Positions 54,221 to 63,321 are shown, numbered from the stretch's first letter. The stretch is DNA of 64,000 nucleotides from JAWKUK01 sp041398605 (GCA_041398605.1 JAWKUK010000005.1:124001-188000); one strand, 5' to 3'. Translations and numbers: made by a program. Notes: generated by a model from the letters alone, not told the origin.

Positions 54221-55504
54221 TCAGTGGGTGGGGGACGTGTCGTGCGCGCCCATGGCGCGGCCCGCGGTCGGGCTCTCTGGGAGGCGTAGGACAAAGGTGG
54301 CGCCGCCGAGGGGGCTCGGCGCGTCGAGCAGCTCGACGGAGCCACCGTTCAGCTCGGCGACGCGCGAGACGAGGGCGAGGCCCAGGCCCGTGCCCTCCGC
54401 GCGCGTGGTGTAGAAGGGGTCGAACAGGTGCTCGCGCGCGGCGGCAGCGACGCCAGGGCCTGCGTCGTGGACGCGGATGAGGACGCCCTGGCCGCGCTCC
54501 TCGTTCACTTCGACCGCGACGCGCCCGCCGGGGGCCTGGACGTCGCACGCGTTCGCGATGAGGTTGCGGATCGCCTGGCGCAGCTCGACGGCGTCGCACG
54601 TGACTTGGACGTCAGCGCAGGTCACAGTGACGTCGTAGGCCGGGGGCGCGCCGGCGCCGTCGACGGTCGAGGGCCGCGCCATGTTGCGGCCCGCGAGCGC
54701 GGCGCTCACCGCGGCTTCGATGACGGGGCGGACATCGACGCGCTCGATGTTGCGCGCGCCGTGACCAGCGACGCCGAGCATCGAGGCGACGATCGCCTCG
54801 AGGTCCGCGACGCCCGCGCGGATGCGCTTGGCGTGGCGCGCGGCGCGCGACTCGCTGTCGACTTCGCGCAGCAAGAGGTCGGCGAAGCCCGAGATCGCGT
54901 GCAGCGGGTTGCGCACTTCGTGCGCGACGCCGCCGACCATCGTGCCGAGCGCCGCAGCGCGCGAGAGGCGTCGCATGCGGTCCTCGGCGTGGGCGAGCTC
55001 CGTCTGATCGTCGAGCGCTTCCACGGCGCCGATGAGCGAGCCGTCCGAGGAGCTGACGGTTGAATAGCAGCGAGCGAGCACGCGCGGGCGCCCGTCGCCG
55101 CACGTGACCTCGACCGGGCGGCCCTCGGCGGTGCCGCCAGCGAGGCCGCTCTCCGGGCCGAGCGCCTCCAGGTCGCGGCCCACCAGCGCCTCGGGCGCGA
55201 CGCCGAGGATCTTTGCGGCAGCCGGGTTCACGCGGGTGATGGCCCCTGCGGCGTCGTACACGACGACCCCGGTGGGGATCGCGCGGAGGACCGCTTCGAG
55301 GTTGCGTGTCACGCGCTCGAGCTCGTCGACCTTGGAGGCCAACTCATCGTTCGTGCGGCAGAGCTCCGCTTCGACGTGGGCCGCGCGCGCCTCGAGGCGC
55401 GCGTGACCGTCACGCAGCTCCATGAGCAGCGCGCTGGCGGCGAGGATCGCCGCCTCCGCGTCGAGCGGCGCCTGGCGGGCGGGATCGCTGCGAAGCGCGC
55501 TCAC
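54221..55504 (-). CDS. PAS-containing cytosolic sensor histidine kinase, FlrB-like (427 aa)
   Basis: An N-terminal coiled coil (about 15-75) is followed by a PAS domain (about 75-165). The DHp helix has phosphorylated H195 in GGVAHEVRNPLHAISGF. The ATPase domain has an N-box (LIANACDVQAP), DAGPGV and GTGLGLALV. There is no membrane helix, as in FlrB. It lies 19 bases before the NtrC-family gene, so the two probably form a pair. The PAS ligand is unknown. Confidence 0.92.
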   Translation of the reverse strand: MSALRSDPARQAPLDAEAAILAASALLMELRDGHARLEARAAHVEAELCRTNDELASKVDELERVTRNLEAVLRAIPTGVVVYDAAGAITRVNPAAAKILGVAPEALVGRDLEALGPESGLAGGTAEGRPVEVTCGDGRPRVLARCYSTVSSSDGSLIGAVEALDDQTELAHAEDRMRRLSRAAALGTMVGGVAHEVRNPLHAISGFADLLLREVDSESRAARHAKRIRAGVADLEAIVASMLGVAGHGARNIERVDVRPVIEAAVSAALAGRNMARPSTVDGAGAPPAYDVTVTCADVQVTCDAVELRQAIRNLIANACDVQAPGGRVAVEVNEERGQGVLIRVHDAGPGVAAAAREHLFDPFYTTRAEGTGLGLALVSRVAELNGGSVELLDAPSPLGGATFVLRLPESPTAGRAMGAHDTSPTH

Positions 55505-56337
55505 TTGCCCTTGCCCTCCGGCTTGGCCTTGCGGCTCTTGATTTCGCGTTCGAACTCGATGAAGTCGAGGTCGGCCTTCGCGTAGCGCGAGAACGCGCCC
55601 GCGTCCTCGTTCTCCGCCAGCATGCGCAGGATCTCCAGCGCTTCGGGGACCAGGTCCATCGCGCGATACGCCTGCGCGAGCCAGTAGCGCGCCTCGTGGT
55701 CCTGCTTCATAGGCAGCAGCAACTGGATGGACTCCGGGTAGCGCTGCGCGCGGAAGAGGAGCTTGCCTTGGCGGACCGCGTCGGCCGTGAAGTCGCCGTC
55801 CTCGAGGGTCACGGGCTCCCCGCCGCGCCGCTTGGCGCTGCTGTCGACGTGCTCGAGCGGAGGCAGCACGGACTTGAGGTTGCTCGCCATCCCGCGGTCG
55901 AGCCCGACCGTCGGGGAGAGCGTGCCGCCGCTCCAGTCGGGGGTTGTGGCGCCGCGGGGCGCGCCGGGGCTCCGCGATGCGCCGACGTCGTCGCGCGAGT
56001 CCGCGCCGCCGAGGATGCGCGCGCTGGCGTCGGCGCCGCCCATCAGGCGGTCCAGCGCGAGCCGCAGCCGAGAGACCTCGCCGCGCAGCGAGACGAGGCG
56101 GGCCTCGCTCTGGAGCTCGTTCTGACGCGCCGGCTCGGTCGCGCCGAGCAGCAGCTGGATCGCGTTACGATCGCCGCTCTCGAGGCGCTTCACGATCTCG
56201 CTCAGGTAGTCGAGCGACGACACGGTCGCGTCGAGCTGCGCGACGAGGCCCTGCGACCCGTCCTGCGTGCCAGCGACGCTCGGGAGGACGAAGACGCCCG
56301 CGAGCGCGAGGTTGATGGTGGCGACGTGCTTCAACAT
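55501..56337 (-). CDS. Exported protein with a TPR-like C-terminal region, flagellar operon (278 aa)
   Basis: The family is not recognised. A signal peptide covers about residues 1-22. The middle is a helical and disordered region rich in Gly/Ser, and the C-terminal 100 residues show TPR-like helices (KLLFRAQRYPESIQLLLPM, ARYWLAQAYRAMDLVPEALEIL). The start is a few bases after the preceding TPR protein gene, and its stop overlaps the sensor kinase start. The place suggests a motility role, perhaps assembly in the periplasm. Confidence 0.6.
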   Translation of the reverse strand: MLKHVATINLALAGVFVLPSVAGTQDGSQGLVAQLDATVSSLDYLSEIVKRLESGDRNAIQLLLGATEPARQNELQSEARLVSLRGEVSRLRLALDRLMGGADASARILGGADSRDDVGASRSPGAPRGATTPDWSGGTLSPTVGLDRGMASNLKSVLPPLEHVDSSAKRRGGEPVTLEDGDFTADAVRQGKLLFRAQRYPESIQLLLPMKQDHEARYWLAQAYRAMDLVPEALEILRMLAENEDAGAFSRYAKADLDFIEFEREIKSRKAKPEGKGK

Positions 56338-56354
56338 GGTGTTTGGTCGGTGGT

Positions 56355-57929
56355 TCAGAGCGCCCCGGAGAGCGCGGTGATCGCGCGTTCGATGTCCTGA
56401 TTGCGCTCGTAGAGCGTCGACGCGGCCTTGTAGATCTCTTCACGGTCGCCCGCGTACTCGGACTCCTGCGCCGCGGTGCGCAGCGCTTGGATCGCCTCGT
56501 CGAGGCGCTTCCCACGCTCGAGCGCTTGGGCGTAGTTGAGCGCCAGTCGCTGGCGATCTGCGCGGTCGAGGCCGAAGCGGCGGTCGAAGACCGGGCGCAT
56601 GATGTCGATGGCCTCTTGGTAGCGGCGCCCAGCGAGATAGCGCTCGCCTTGGTTGATCTTGTCGCGATCGCCGTAGACGGTGCTGACCTCGGGCTCCAAG
56701 CCGAGCGCGACGAGCGCGCGGTTCTGCTCCTCCGCGACGGCCTTGCCGAGGCCCATGTTCTCGGCGTGCTTCCAGGTCGCCCAGGCCGCGATGTGCGCGC
56801 CCTCGGCGTTGGCGCTCGCTGCCGCGCGACGGTAGGCCTCGCCCTTTGCTGCGCCCTCCACGTACTCTGCCGCTTGCAGCCAGGCGAGGAACGCGTCGTG
56901 ATACTGACCGGCGCGGTCGAGCGCGTTCGCGCGGAGGTCCATCAGCTCCGGGTCACGATCGCCTTGCGCGCTGTAGGTCGCGGCGAGGTCGATCGAGCGC
57001 AGGGCGTTCATCGGGTCATTGCGCAGCGAGTAGGCGCGCGCGCGGCTCATCAAGCGCTGGCGGCGCTCGAAGGCGTCGTTCGCCGGCGCGCTGTCGTCCA
57101 AGGCGTCTAGCACGAGGAGCGCGCGCCGCGCGTTCTCGATCTGGACGTCGGGGTTCTTCGCGAGCTCAGCGAGGTGAGTGTGCGCGTCTGCGAGGCGCCA
57201 GCGCGCTTCGACGCCGAACTCGTGGGCGGAGCGGTAGCGCGCGAGCGAGTCAAAGCGCTCGATCGCGTAGTCCCACTTGCCCGCGAGGCCGTACTGCTTG
57301 CCGGCCTCGAGCAGCGCCTCGGGCACGAGGTCCGAGTCGGGGTATTGCTCGATGAGCGTGTCGTACGCCGTGGCGCTGTCGATGGCGCGCCCGAGGTTCG
57401 CTGACTCGATGTTGGCGCGGGTCCAGGCCGCGCGGGGCGCCTGGCTCGACCGCGGGTGGTCGAGCAGCGCGCGCCACAGGGATGTATTGGCGCGCTTGTA
57501 GCAGTCCTCGCGCGTCGGGTACACCGGCAGGTCTTCAGCGACCTTGATCGATGACTGGCCGACCTGGACGTAGAGGCCGGCGGAGCCTGCGATCCAGAGC
57601 AGCGCGTCCTCGAGCGACCTGTTCTCCAGCTTCGAGTAGAGCGGCGGGTCGCGCATGATCGTGTCCAGCCCGACGACCTCACGCCCCGCCTCGCGGCCGA
57701 TGCTCTCGATGATCCGCTTGACGGGCGTGTTCGACGCCGTCAGCGTGATCAGGAGGTCCCCATCGTCGTCCATTGCGGTCGAGATCTCCAGCCGAGACTC
57801 GAGCGCGCGCTGCTCCACGCGCTGACGGCGCATGCCCTCCGCGCTGAGGTTTGTGAAGTCGCGGTCCTCAGGCTGCGCATGGGGCGCGCTCAACGCCGCG
57901 AGCGCGACAAGGCCGAGCAGGCTGATCAT
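56355..57929 (-). CDS. Exported STN-like + TPR protein, flagellar operon (524 aa)
   Basis: A short hydrophobic N-terminus may be a signal peptide. Residues about 50-135 form an STN/secretin-N-type module (ISTAMDDDGDLLITLTASNTPV, SLEDALLWIAGSAGLYVQV). The rest is TPR-like repeats with Tyr/Ala-rich helices. STN modules occur in proteins that dock on secretins or the outer membrane. Here it is co-transcribed with flagellar genes, and its start overlaps the stop of the Ala/Pro-rich protein gene by 4 bases. Function unknown. Confidence 0.62.
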   Translation of the reverse strand: MISLLGLVALAALSAPHAQPEDRDFTNLSAEGMRRQRVEQRALESRLEISTAMDDDGDLLITLTASNTPVKRIIESIGREAGREVVGLDTIMRDPPLYSKLENRSLEDALLWIAGSAGLYVQVGQSSIKVAEDLPVYPTREDCYKRANTSLWRALLDHPRSSQAPRAAWTRANIESANLGRAIDSATAYDTLIEQYPDSDLVPEALLEAGKQYGLAGKWDYAIERFDSLARYRSAHEFGVEARWRLADAHTHLAELAKNPDVQIENARRALLVLDALDDSAPANDAFERRQRLMSRARAYSLRNDPMNALRSIDLAATYSAQGDRDPELMDLRANALDRAGQYHDAFLAWLQAAEYVEGAAKGEAYRRAAASANAEGAHIAAWATWKHAENMGLGKAVAEEQNRALVALGLEPEVSTVYGDRDKINQGERYLAGRRYQEAIDIMRPVFDRRFGLDRADRQRLALNYAQALERGKRLDEAIQALRTAAQESEYAGDREEIYKAASTLYERNQDIERAITALSGAL

Positions 57930-59074
57930 CGCGACTCCTCCGGGGCGATGGAGCGGCCCTGGTCGTAGTAGGTCATTGCGATGAGGTAGTCGATGTCCTC
58001 GCGCATCTCGACCGTCAGGACAGCGCCGCGGTCTTGGTTCGCGAGCACGGTGAACAGGCTACGCCGCGCTTCCGCATACTCGCCGTGCTCGATCATCTGA
58101 CGGGCGGTCAGGATCGCGAGCTCGTGTGTGTTCGTGTAGTCGCGGGGGTCGAGCAGCGGGACGTTTGCGCGCGCGGGCTCGTTGACCTCGCGCGGTTCGT
58201 CTTCGATCACAGCGCTGCGCGGCGCCGCGTTGGCGCCCCTTGCCACCGCATCCGCGAGCGTCGACGTGACCGAGAGAAGCGTGCGATTGACGCTTTGGCT
58301 CTGCTGCTGCGTCAGCAGGAAGATGCCGCCGTTGACCAGCAGGAAGCAGCCCACGAGGACCCACAGCATCTTGCTGCGCGCGGGGGGCAGGTCGATCGCG
58401 TTCGGGAAGCTGACGAAGGGGTTGCCGCTGCCAGCAAACGCGTCGAGCTCATTGCTCGGAGCGGTGGCAGGTGCCGCCGCTGCTTCGACGGCCTCGGGCT
58501 CCGGCTTCTTCTTCTCGCGGACGACGACGGTCGGCTTGGCCTCGGTCTTCTTGTTCTTCGCCTTGCGGGCCTGCTCTGGCGCGGGCGCCTCGCTCGCGGG
58601 CGCGGGCGCGGGCGCGCTCTCGGCCTCGACGACGGGCGCCGGCGCCGGCGCCGCGGGCGGAGCGCTGCCCTTGGGCGCGGCCGGCGGCGCCGTCTCTGCC
58701 CAGGGCTCAGCGGCCAAGTCGGCGAGGGGGTCCGCGTCGAGCAGCGGGTCCTCTTGACCGAAGCCCGGCGCGGTGCCGAGGTCGAGCAGCTCGCCGAAGC
58801 TGAACAGGTCTTCGTCGAGGTCCGCTTCGTTGCGCGGCGTGGACGGCAGCGGGGCAGCCGGCGCGGGCTTCGGCGCGCTCGTCGGCGCCGCCGCCCGAGG
58901 CGCCGTCGCTGGCTCTTGGGGCGCGGCCTTCGGCGCGCTTGGCGCTGGCCCCTCCGCCGCGTCCGCGCGTGACGCCGCCAGCAGGTCCGCCATCCCGTTG
59001 ATATCCGGGAAGTCGAACATGTCTTCGTCGAGGCCTTCCAACTCGGCCAGACGGGCTTCGATGTCGTCGCTCAT
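57926..59074 (-). CDS. Membrane protein with long acidic Ala/Pro-rich cytosolic part (382 aa)
   Basis: The first ~220 residues are low-complexity Ala/Pro/Glu with short hydrophobic patches (DEDMFDFPDINGMADLL, DEDLFSFGELLDL). One membrane helix is at about residues 234-254, and the C-terminal ~125 residues include a helical TPR-like end. The repeated Asp-Glu-Asp, Phe patches could be linear binding peptides. Co-transcribed with the flagellar operon; no known family is recognised. Confidence 0.58.
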   Translation of the reverse strand: MSDDIEARLAELEGLDEDMFDFPDINGMADLLAASRADAAEGPAPSAPKAAPQEPATAPRAAAPTSAPKPAPAAPLPSTPRNEADLDEDLFSFGELLDLGTAPGFGQEDPLLDADPLADLAAEPWAETAPPAAPKGSAPPAAPAPAPVVEAESAPAPAPASEAPAPEQARKAKNKKTEAKPTVVVREKKKPEPEAVEAAAAPATAPSNELDAFAGSGNPFVSFPNAIDLPPARSKMLWVLVGCFLLVNGGIFLLTQQQSQSVNRTLLSVTSTLADAVARGANAAPRSAVIEDEPREVNEPARANVPLLDPRDYTNTHELAILTARQMIEHGEYAEARRSLFTVLANQDRGAVLTVEMREDIDYLIAMTYYDQGRSIAPEESR

Positions 59075-59078
59075 CGAA

Positions 59079-60062
59079 TCAGCTCCAAAGCGCGCGCTGC
59101 AGCGCACGGCGGGGGTCAGGGCCAGCGAGCAAGCGGCCGACTACGACGGCCAAGGCCGGCGACAGGATCACTGGCGCGTGCGGGTCGTCGGCCAGCGTCG
59201 CCAGCAGCTCGCGCGATGTGTCGGGGGCGAGGTGGTCGAGCTCGCTCAGGTCGATCCGGCCGTCGATGTCGAAGTCCGCGGTCGAGACGGTGAAGCGGGC
59301 GCGGACGCGGGTCCCGTGGTCGGGCTGCGAACGGATCGTCAGGTCCTCGGCCAGCGACGAGACGCGCGCGAGGCCGCTCTGACTGCAGGTCATGCGCTCC
59401 AGCAGGAGGCCCGCAGCGTCGAAGCCGCGCCCGTGGTCCTGCACCTCGAGCAGCAGCGTCCGCGCGTCCATGTCCGCGCGCAGCTCGATGGGGTCCTCAC
59501 AGACCTCGCCGCTCGCGTCGTAGCCGTGGCGCGTCGCGTTGTCGACGAGCTCCGCGACGACCGAGGCGACGCGCGCGCGAGTGGCCGGCGTGACCTCTGA
59601 GCGCAGGCACCAAGCGCCGATGTCGCGCGCGGCGCGCTCCGAGGCCCTGGGGCCCGCGGCGTACACGCGCTCGAAGCGCGCGGGCGCGACGTTCGCGGGC
59701 CCGCCGGTGTTGCCTTCTTGCTCGACAGCGCGGACGAGCTCGTCGACGCTGAAGGGCTTCGTCAGGAACTCGGTCGCGCCGAGGCGCAGCGCGCGGCGGC
59801 AGTCCTCGACGGTGGGGAGGCCGGTCATGAAGACGGCCTTCGGGGCGCCGCCTCGGGCGACGAGCTCGCCGAACAGGTCGAGCCCGCCCATGCCTTGCAG
59901 CAGGAGGTCGGCGACGAGCACCTCCGGCTCGGGCATCGTCAGCGCCTCTTCTGCGCTCGCGGCGACGGCGACGCGGTGGCCGCGCGCTTCGAGCGCTGCT
60001 GCGAGCGCAGCGGCGATCACGAGCTCGTCGTCGACGATCAAGACATCGCGGCCGATGCTCAC
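59079..60062 (-). CDS. Receiver domain fused to an RsbW-type ATPase (327 aa)
   Basis: The receiver domain has acidic D11-D12, acceptor D52, T80 and K102, so it is intact. An HATPase of the anti-sigma kinase (RsbW) type follows, with ELVDNATRHGY, DHGRGFD and GLARVSSL motifs. A C-terminal extension of about 65 residues (ISELDHLAP-like region) has no known match. The GTG at 60062 overlaps the stop of the preceding gene (GTGA). It could switch partner proteins or an anti-sigma-like pathway in response to phosphorylation. No sigma factor or STAS partner is adjacent. Confidence 0.8.
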   Translation of the reverse strand: MSIGRDVLIVDDELVIAAALAAALEARGHRVAVAASAEEALTMPEPEVLVADLLLQGMGGLDLFGELVARGGAPKAVFMTGLPTVEDCRRALRLGATEFLTKPFSVDELVRAVEQEGNTGGPANVAPARFERVYAAGPRASERAARDIGAWCLRSEVTPATRARVASVVAELVDNATRHGYDASGEVCEDPIELRADMDARTLLLEVQDHGRGFDAAGLLLERMTCSQSGLARVSSLAEDLTIRSQPDHGTRVRARFTVSTADFDIDGRIDLSELDHLAPDTSRELLATLADDPHAPVILSPALAVVVGRLLAGPDPRRALQRALWS

Positions 60063-60703
60063 GCGCTCACCTCGCGGCGGGGAAAGCGCAGCACGATGCA
60101 GCGGTGCCGGGGCGTCGTGTGGTGGACGGTGCACGTGCCGCCGAGGCGGGCGACGTCGCGGCGACCGATCATCAACGGCAGGTCGAGGTGGTCCTCGTCG
60201 GAGTCCGTCGGGGACACATGCGGCGGGTCGTCGACGATCGACAGCGTGACGGAGTCCGCGTCCGCATGGGCGTGGAGCAAGAGCTCTTGGGTGTCGCGAT
60301 TGAGGCTCGCCCGGGCGAAGCGGCGCAGCGTCGCGACCAGCAGCACGCCGTCGGTGTGCAGCGTGAGGCCGCCCTCTTCGACGAGGACCCACAGCCGCTG
60401 GCGCTCGCGCTCTTCGAGGCCTGACCGCAGGCTCGCGACGATGTCCGTCAGCGAGCACTCGAGCTTGCGCAGCGGCATCGGCGCGCACCAACGCCACAGG
60501 TCGTCCACGGCGTTCTCGACCGCGACCAGCTCACCTAGCGCGCGGTCCGCGAACGCGGCCCGGCGTCGCTGGCCCTCGAGGACGGCGCGCAGCGCCGCCA
60601 GCGGCCCGCGCACTGCGCTCTGCATGTGCTCTGCCAGTGCGACGCGCTCACGCGCGGCGTCGGGCTGGTTCGCAATCTCGGCGACTCGTGCCTCTGCGTT
60701 CAT
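60059..60703 (-). CDS. Degenerate histidine kinase-like protein (214 aa)
   Basis: The N-terminal helices resemble a DHp domain (EHMQSAVRGPLAALRAVLEG), but the residue aligned with the phospho-accepting His of HELRTPL is serine (S29). The ATPase part retains only traces (DDPPHVSPT where DNGPG is usual), so it is probably catalytically inactive. The ATG at 60703 has GAGG 6 bases upstream; 60709 is possible. It is the first gene after the sigma-54 promoter. It may be a dimerisation or phosphotransfer partner of the receiver/RsbW protein, with which its stop overlaps. Confidence 0.62.
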   Translation of the reverse strand: MNAEARVAEIANQPDAARERVALAEHMQSAVRGPLAALRAVLEGQRRRAAFADRALGELVAVENAVDDLWRWCAPMPLRKLECSLTDIVASLRSGLEERERQRLWVLVEEGGLTLHTDGVLLVATLRRFARASLNRDTQELLLHAHADADSVTLSIVDDPPHVSPTDSDEDHLDLPLMIGRRDVARLGGTCTVHHTTPRHRCIVLRFPRREVSA

Positions 60704-60727
60704 GGTCATCCTCGTGTCCGGGCAGGC

Positions 60728-60742
60728 GCAATGCCGGTGCCA
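60728..60742 (-). promoter_or_regulatory. Sigma-54 promoter of the flagellar operon
   Basis: On the minus strand the sequence is TGGCACCGGCATTGC, which has the -24 GG and -12 GC with the exact 10-base spacing and matches the TGGCAC-N5-TTGC consensus fully. It lies about 25 bases upstream of the first start codon of the 22-gene minus-strand block. The NtrC-family gene within the block is the likely activator. Upstream activator binding sites were not identified. Confidence 0.85.
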
Positions 60743-60862
60743 AGGACGGAGATCGACCGCAGGGGCCGGAACGCTTTACGCTCCAGTCCACGAATCCGGA
60801 ATCGTTTTCCAGATCGTTCGGGGCGCGGGCGGTGACGGCGCGAAAGACGCGACGTCGCCAAA

Positions 60863-60878
60863 CGCGACATGTGTCGCG
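60863..60878 (-). terminator. Dyad downstream of the VOC gene
   Basis: CGCGACA and TGTCGCG form a perfect 7-bp dyad with a 2-base centre, 43 bases after the minus-strand VOC stop, followed by TTTGG on that strand. A possible weak terminator; it also lies upstream of the sigma-54 promoter and could instead be a binding site. Confidence 0.35.
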
Positions 60879-60921
60879 GTTTACCGCACTGGGAGCCCCA
60901 GGCGGGGCCGGCGCGCGCGCT

Positions 60922-61314
60922 CTAAGAGGCCTGGTACAGCCCGAGCACCGTGCCCGCGGGGTCCGCGATGACCGCCATGCGACCGCCGCCGGCCCCGCGC
61001 GGCGCCACGAGGACGCGGCCGCCGCCGGCTTGGGCGCGCTCTACGCTCGCCTCGAGGTCCGCGACGTGGACGTAGATGAGCCACACGGGCGGGACATCCG
61101 CGTTCACCCCTCGGGCGTGGCAGACCCCGGCGACGGGCGCGCCGTCGGCCGCCTTCATCACGTAGTCCTCGTAGTCGCCCATCGAGAGGCCCTCGGCGGT
61201 CCACCCGACCACGTCAGCGTAGAAGTCGCGCATGCGCGGCGCGTCCATCAGCGTCACGTCGGTCCAGCCGATCGTGCCGGGAACGGGCTTGGGTGCGGGG
61301 TCGTTCGAGGTCAT
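60922..61314 (-). CDS. Cytosolic VOC (glyoxalase-fold) protein (130 aa)
   Basis: One VOC module with IGWTDVTLMDAPRMRDFYADVVGW at the start and the C-terminal MAVIADPAGTVLGLYQ. The sequence resembles the small 27-kDa-antigen/CFP30B-type VOC proteins, whose reaction is unknown. No signal peptide. It lies 73 bases after the OPT transporter start on the same strand but with its own gap. Confidence 0.82.
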   Translation of the reverse strand: MTSNDPAPKPVPGTIGWTDVTLMDAPRMRDFYADVVGWTAEGLSMGDYEDYVMKAADGAPVAGVCHARGVNADVPPVWLIYVHVADLEASVERAQAGGGRVLVAPRGAGGGRMAVIADPAGTVLGLYQAS

Positions 61315-61387
61315 CGGTAGGTCGCTGGCAAGGGAGCGGAATGGAGCGCCGGAGCCGCGGCAGCGCGGCCTCGGCGTGGGTGGGGCA

Positions 61388-63172
61388 TCAGCCCGTCGCG
61401 AGGCTCCACGGGCTGACGCCAGCCTTCGTGAAGACGAAGTCCAGGAGCACGAGCAAGATCGACAGCACCGCGCCGGCCGCGAAGACGGAGGCGCCGACCA
61501 CCATCGTGTCGTCGCCGCCGCGTTGCGCTGCGTCCTCGCGCGCGGCCCCCGACTTGCCCCGGGTGTAGAAGAAGAGCGCGAGCTGCTTCAGCATGCCGCC
61601 GAGGAAGATCGCCATCGCGGCGTCGAGGCCCAGGAGCAGGCCGATCCCGATGCCAAAGAGCGAGGGCATCCAGGGCGCGGTCTTCGGGTAGACGGTCAGC
61701 CACGCGTAGAAGATCCCGATGACGCTGACGACGGCGATCGCGCCGATGAGCTCGTTCGAGAAGCTCGTGCCGCCCGACATCGCGTTGGCCATCGCGGCCC
61801 AGAGCTGCGCCGCGGGCGCGCGCAGGGCGCTCCCCTCGCCGACGCCGAAGCGCTCGACGAGCAGGTTGAGCACTGGGATCGCCGCGAAGGCGCCGACGAT
61901 GACGCCCAGGAACTGCACGAACACCTGGTGGCCCGGGTCCTGGTCGAGGAGGTGGCCCGTCCGCATGTCTTGCATCATGTCGACGGCGACGGACGCGACC
62001 GTTGCGCCGATGACCGCCATGCCGAGCAGGACCACCGCGTCCTTGGCCACGAGCCAGAAGAAGGCCGAGATCAGGACGATCGCGACGAGCCGCACCGGGT
62101 TGATGTCCGTATCGCCGGACACGCGCCCGTTCACGACCGAGAGCGGCACGGCGAGGGCGATCGTCGCGACCGAGGCGATCCAGGGCAGGTTGAAGACGAG
62201 CTGGCCGGCGAAGACCGCGCCCGTGACGCCGAGGAGCGCGGCGAACGTGTGCAGGACGCGCCGCGAGCTCGGCTGCAGGTAGGGCGTGCGTCCAGGCGTG
62301 AACCCCGGCGGCACGGTCGCTTGCACGCGGTATTGGTACGCAAACAGGATCGCCGCGAAGGTGGGCAGCGTCAGCACCGCGATCGCCGTCCACCGCACCC
62401 AGTCCGGGATCGGGCCGTAGGGGTGCGGCGAGCCGTCGGCGGTCGTCAGCATCGGCACGATCCAGAGGCTCGGCAAGAGCGCGCCCAGGATCATTCCGAC
62501 GCCGATCCGAGGCCCGACGACCATGCCGATCCCGTAGTACAACGGATCGACGCCGATCTGCAGCTCCGCGAGGCGCGGCAGGCCGAGCTTGATCTTCAGG
62601 GTCGACCAGAGCGCGTGGCCCTCGGCGACGAAGCTCGCCTTCGTCGGGAAGGTCAGCGCCGCGGCGATGAGGCTCCAGATCTTCAAGAGCCGCACCGGGC
62701 GGTTCACTTCGCCCGGCGCGCGCTCGGCGGCGACGGCGCGCTGGATGACCGCGCACGCGGTGCCGGACGGGAAGAAATACTGCACCATCTGGCGCCGCAC
62801 GAGGTTCCCGACGAGCGTGCCGAGGACGCCGACGGAGGCGAAGAGCAGCACGAGGTGCCACGAGTTCGGCCGCCAGTCCGGCTTGACGATGTGGACCGCC
62901 GCGTAACACGCGACGACAAAGCCGATGCTCCCGCCGGCGCTGACCATCGTTTGCCCGAGGTTGAGCTCGTAGATCGTCGCCTTCTTGTGCGCGAGCCCGA
63001 GGAACGCGACGGACGCGAGCACAGCGACGATCGACCCTGTGTCGCCCCAACCGATCAGCAGGGTGGTGTAGATGTTCGCCGCGCAGATGACCGCGGCGAG
63101 CATCGCGAACACGAGCCACTGCGTGGGACCGAGACGGGGGATCAGTGACGAGGTGTGCGGGGGAGAGGTCAT
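61388..63172 (-). CDS. OPT-family oligopeptide/metal-chelate transporter (594 aa)
   Basis: A multi-pass (about 14-16 helices) transporter. Family motifs include an early AANIYTTLLIGWGDTG, FFPSGTACAVIQ and the NLLVERFGVGEGSALRAPAAQLWAAMANAMSGG stretch. OPT proteins import oligopeptides or metal-siderophore-like complexes with protons; the substrate here is unknown. Upstream is a TAGGAT -10-like box (63209-63214, minus strand). It is divergent from murJ. Confidence 0.88.
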   Translation of the reverse strand: MTSPPHTSSLIPRLGPTQWLVFAMLAAVICAANIYTTLLIGWGDTGSIVAVLASVAFLGLAHKKATIYELNLGQTMVSAGGSIGFVVACYAAVHIVKPDWRPNSWHLVLLFASVGVLGTLVGNLVRRQMVQYFFPSGTACAVIQRAVAAERAPGEVNRPVRLLKIWSLIAAALTFPTKASFVAEGHALWSTLKIKLGLPRLAELQIGVDPLYYGIGMVVGPRIGVGMILGALLPSLWIVPMLTTADGSPHPYGPIPDWVRWTAIAVLTLPTFAAILFAYQYRVQATVPPGFTPGRTPYLQPSSRRVLHTFAALLGVTGAVFAGQLVFNLPWIASVATIALAVPLSVVNGRVSGDTDINPVRLVAIVLISAFFWLVAKDAVVLLGMAVIGATVASVAVDMMQDMRTGHLLDQDPGHQVFVQFLGVIVGAFAAIPVLNLLVERFGVGEGSALRAPAAQLWAAMANAMSGGTSFSNELIGAIAVVSVIGIFYAWLTVYPKTAPWMPSLFGIGIGLLLGLDAAMAIFLGGMLKQLALFFYTRGKSGAAREDAAQRGGDDTMVVGASVFAAGAVLSILLVLLDFVFTKAGVSPWSLATG

Positions 63173-63321
63173 CGGGGCCGTCGCGTCCAGGGGCTGGGGG
63201 GGGGCGCGATCCTAACCCGGACACGGACCCTCCGGCGCGCCGGCGCCCAATGTGGCTCACGATGTTCTGAGGGCGCCCCAGCGCGCGCAGCCGACACCTC
63301 GCAGCCGTAGAATCTTCCGCC

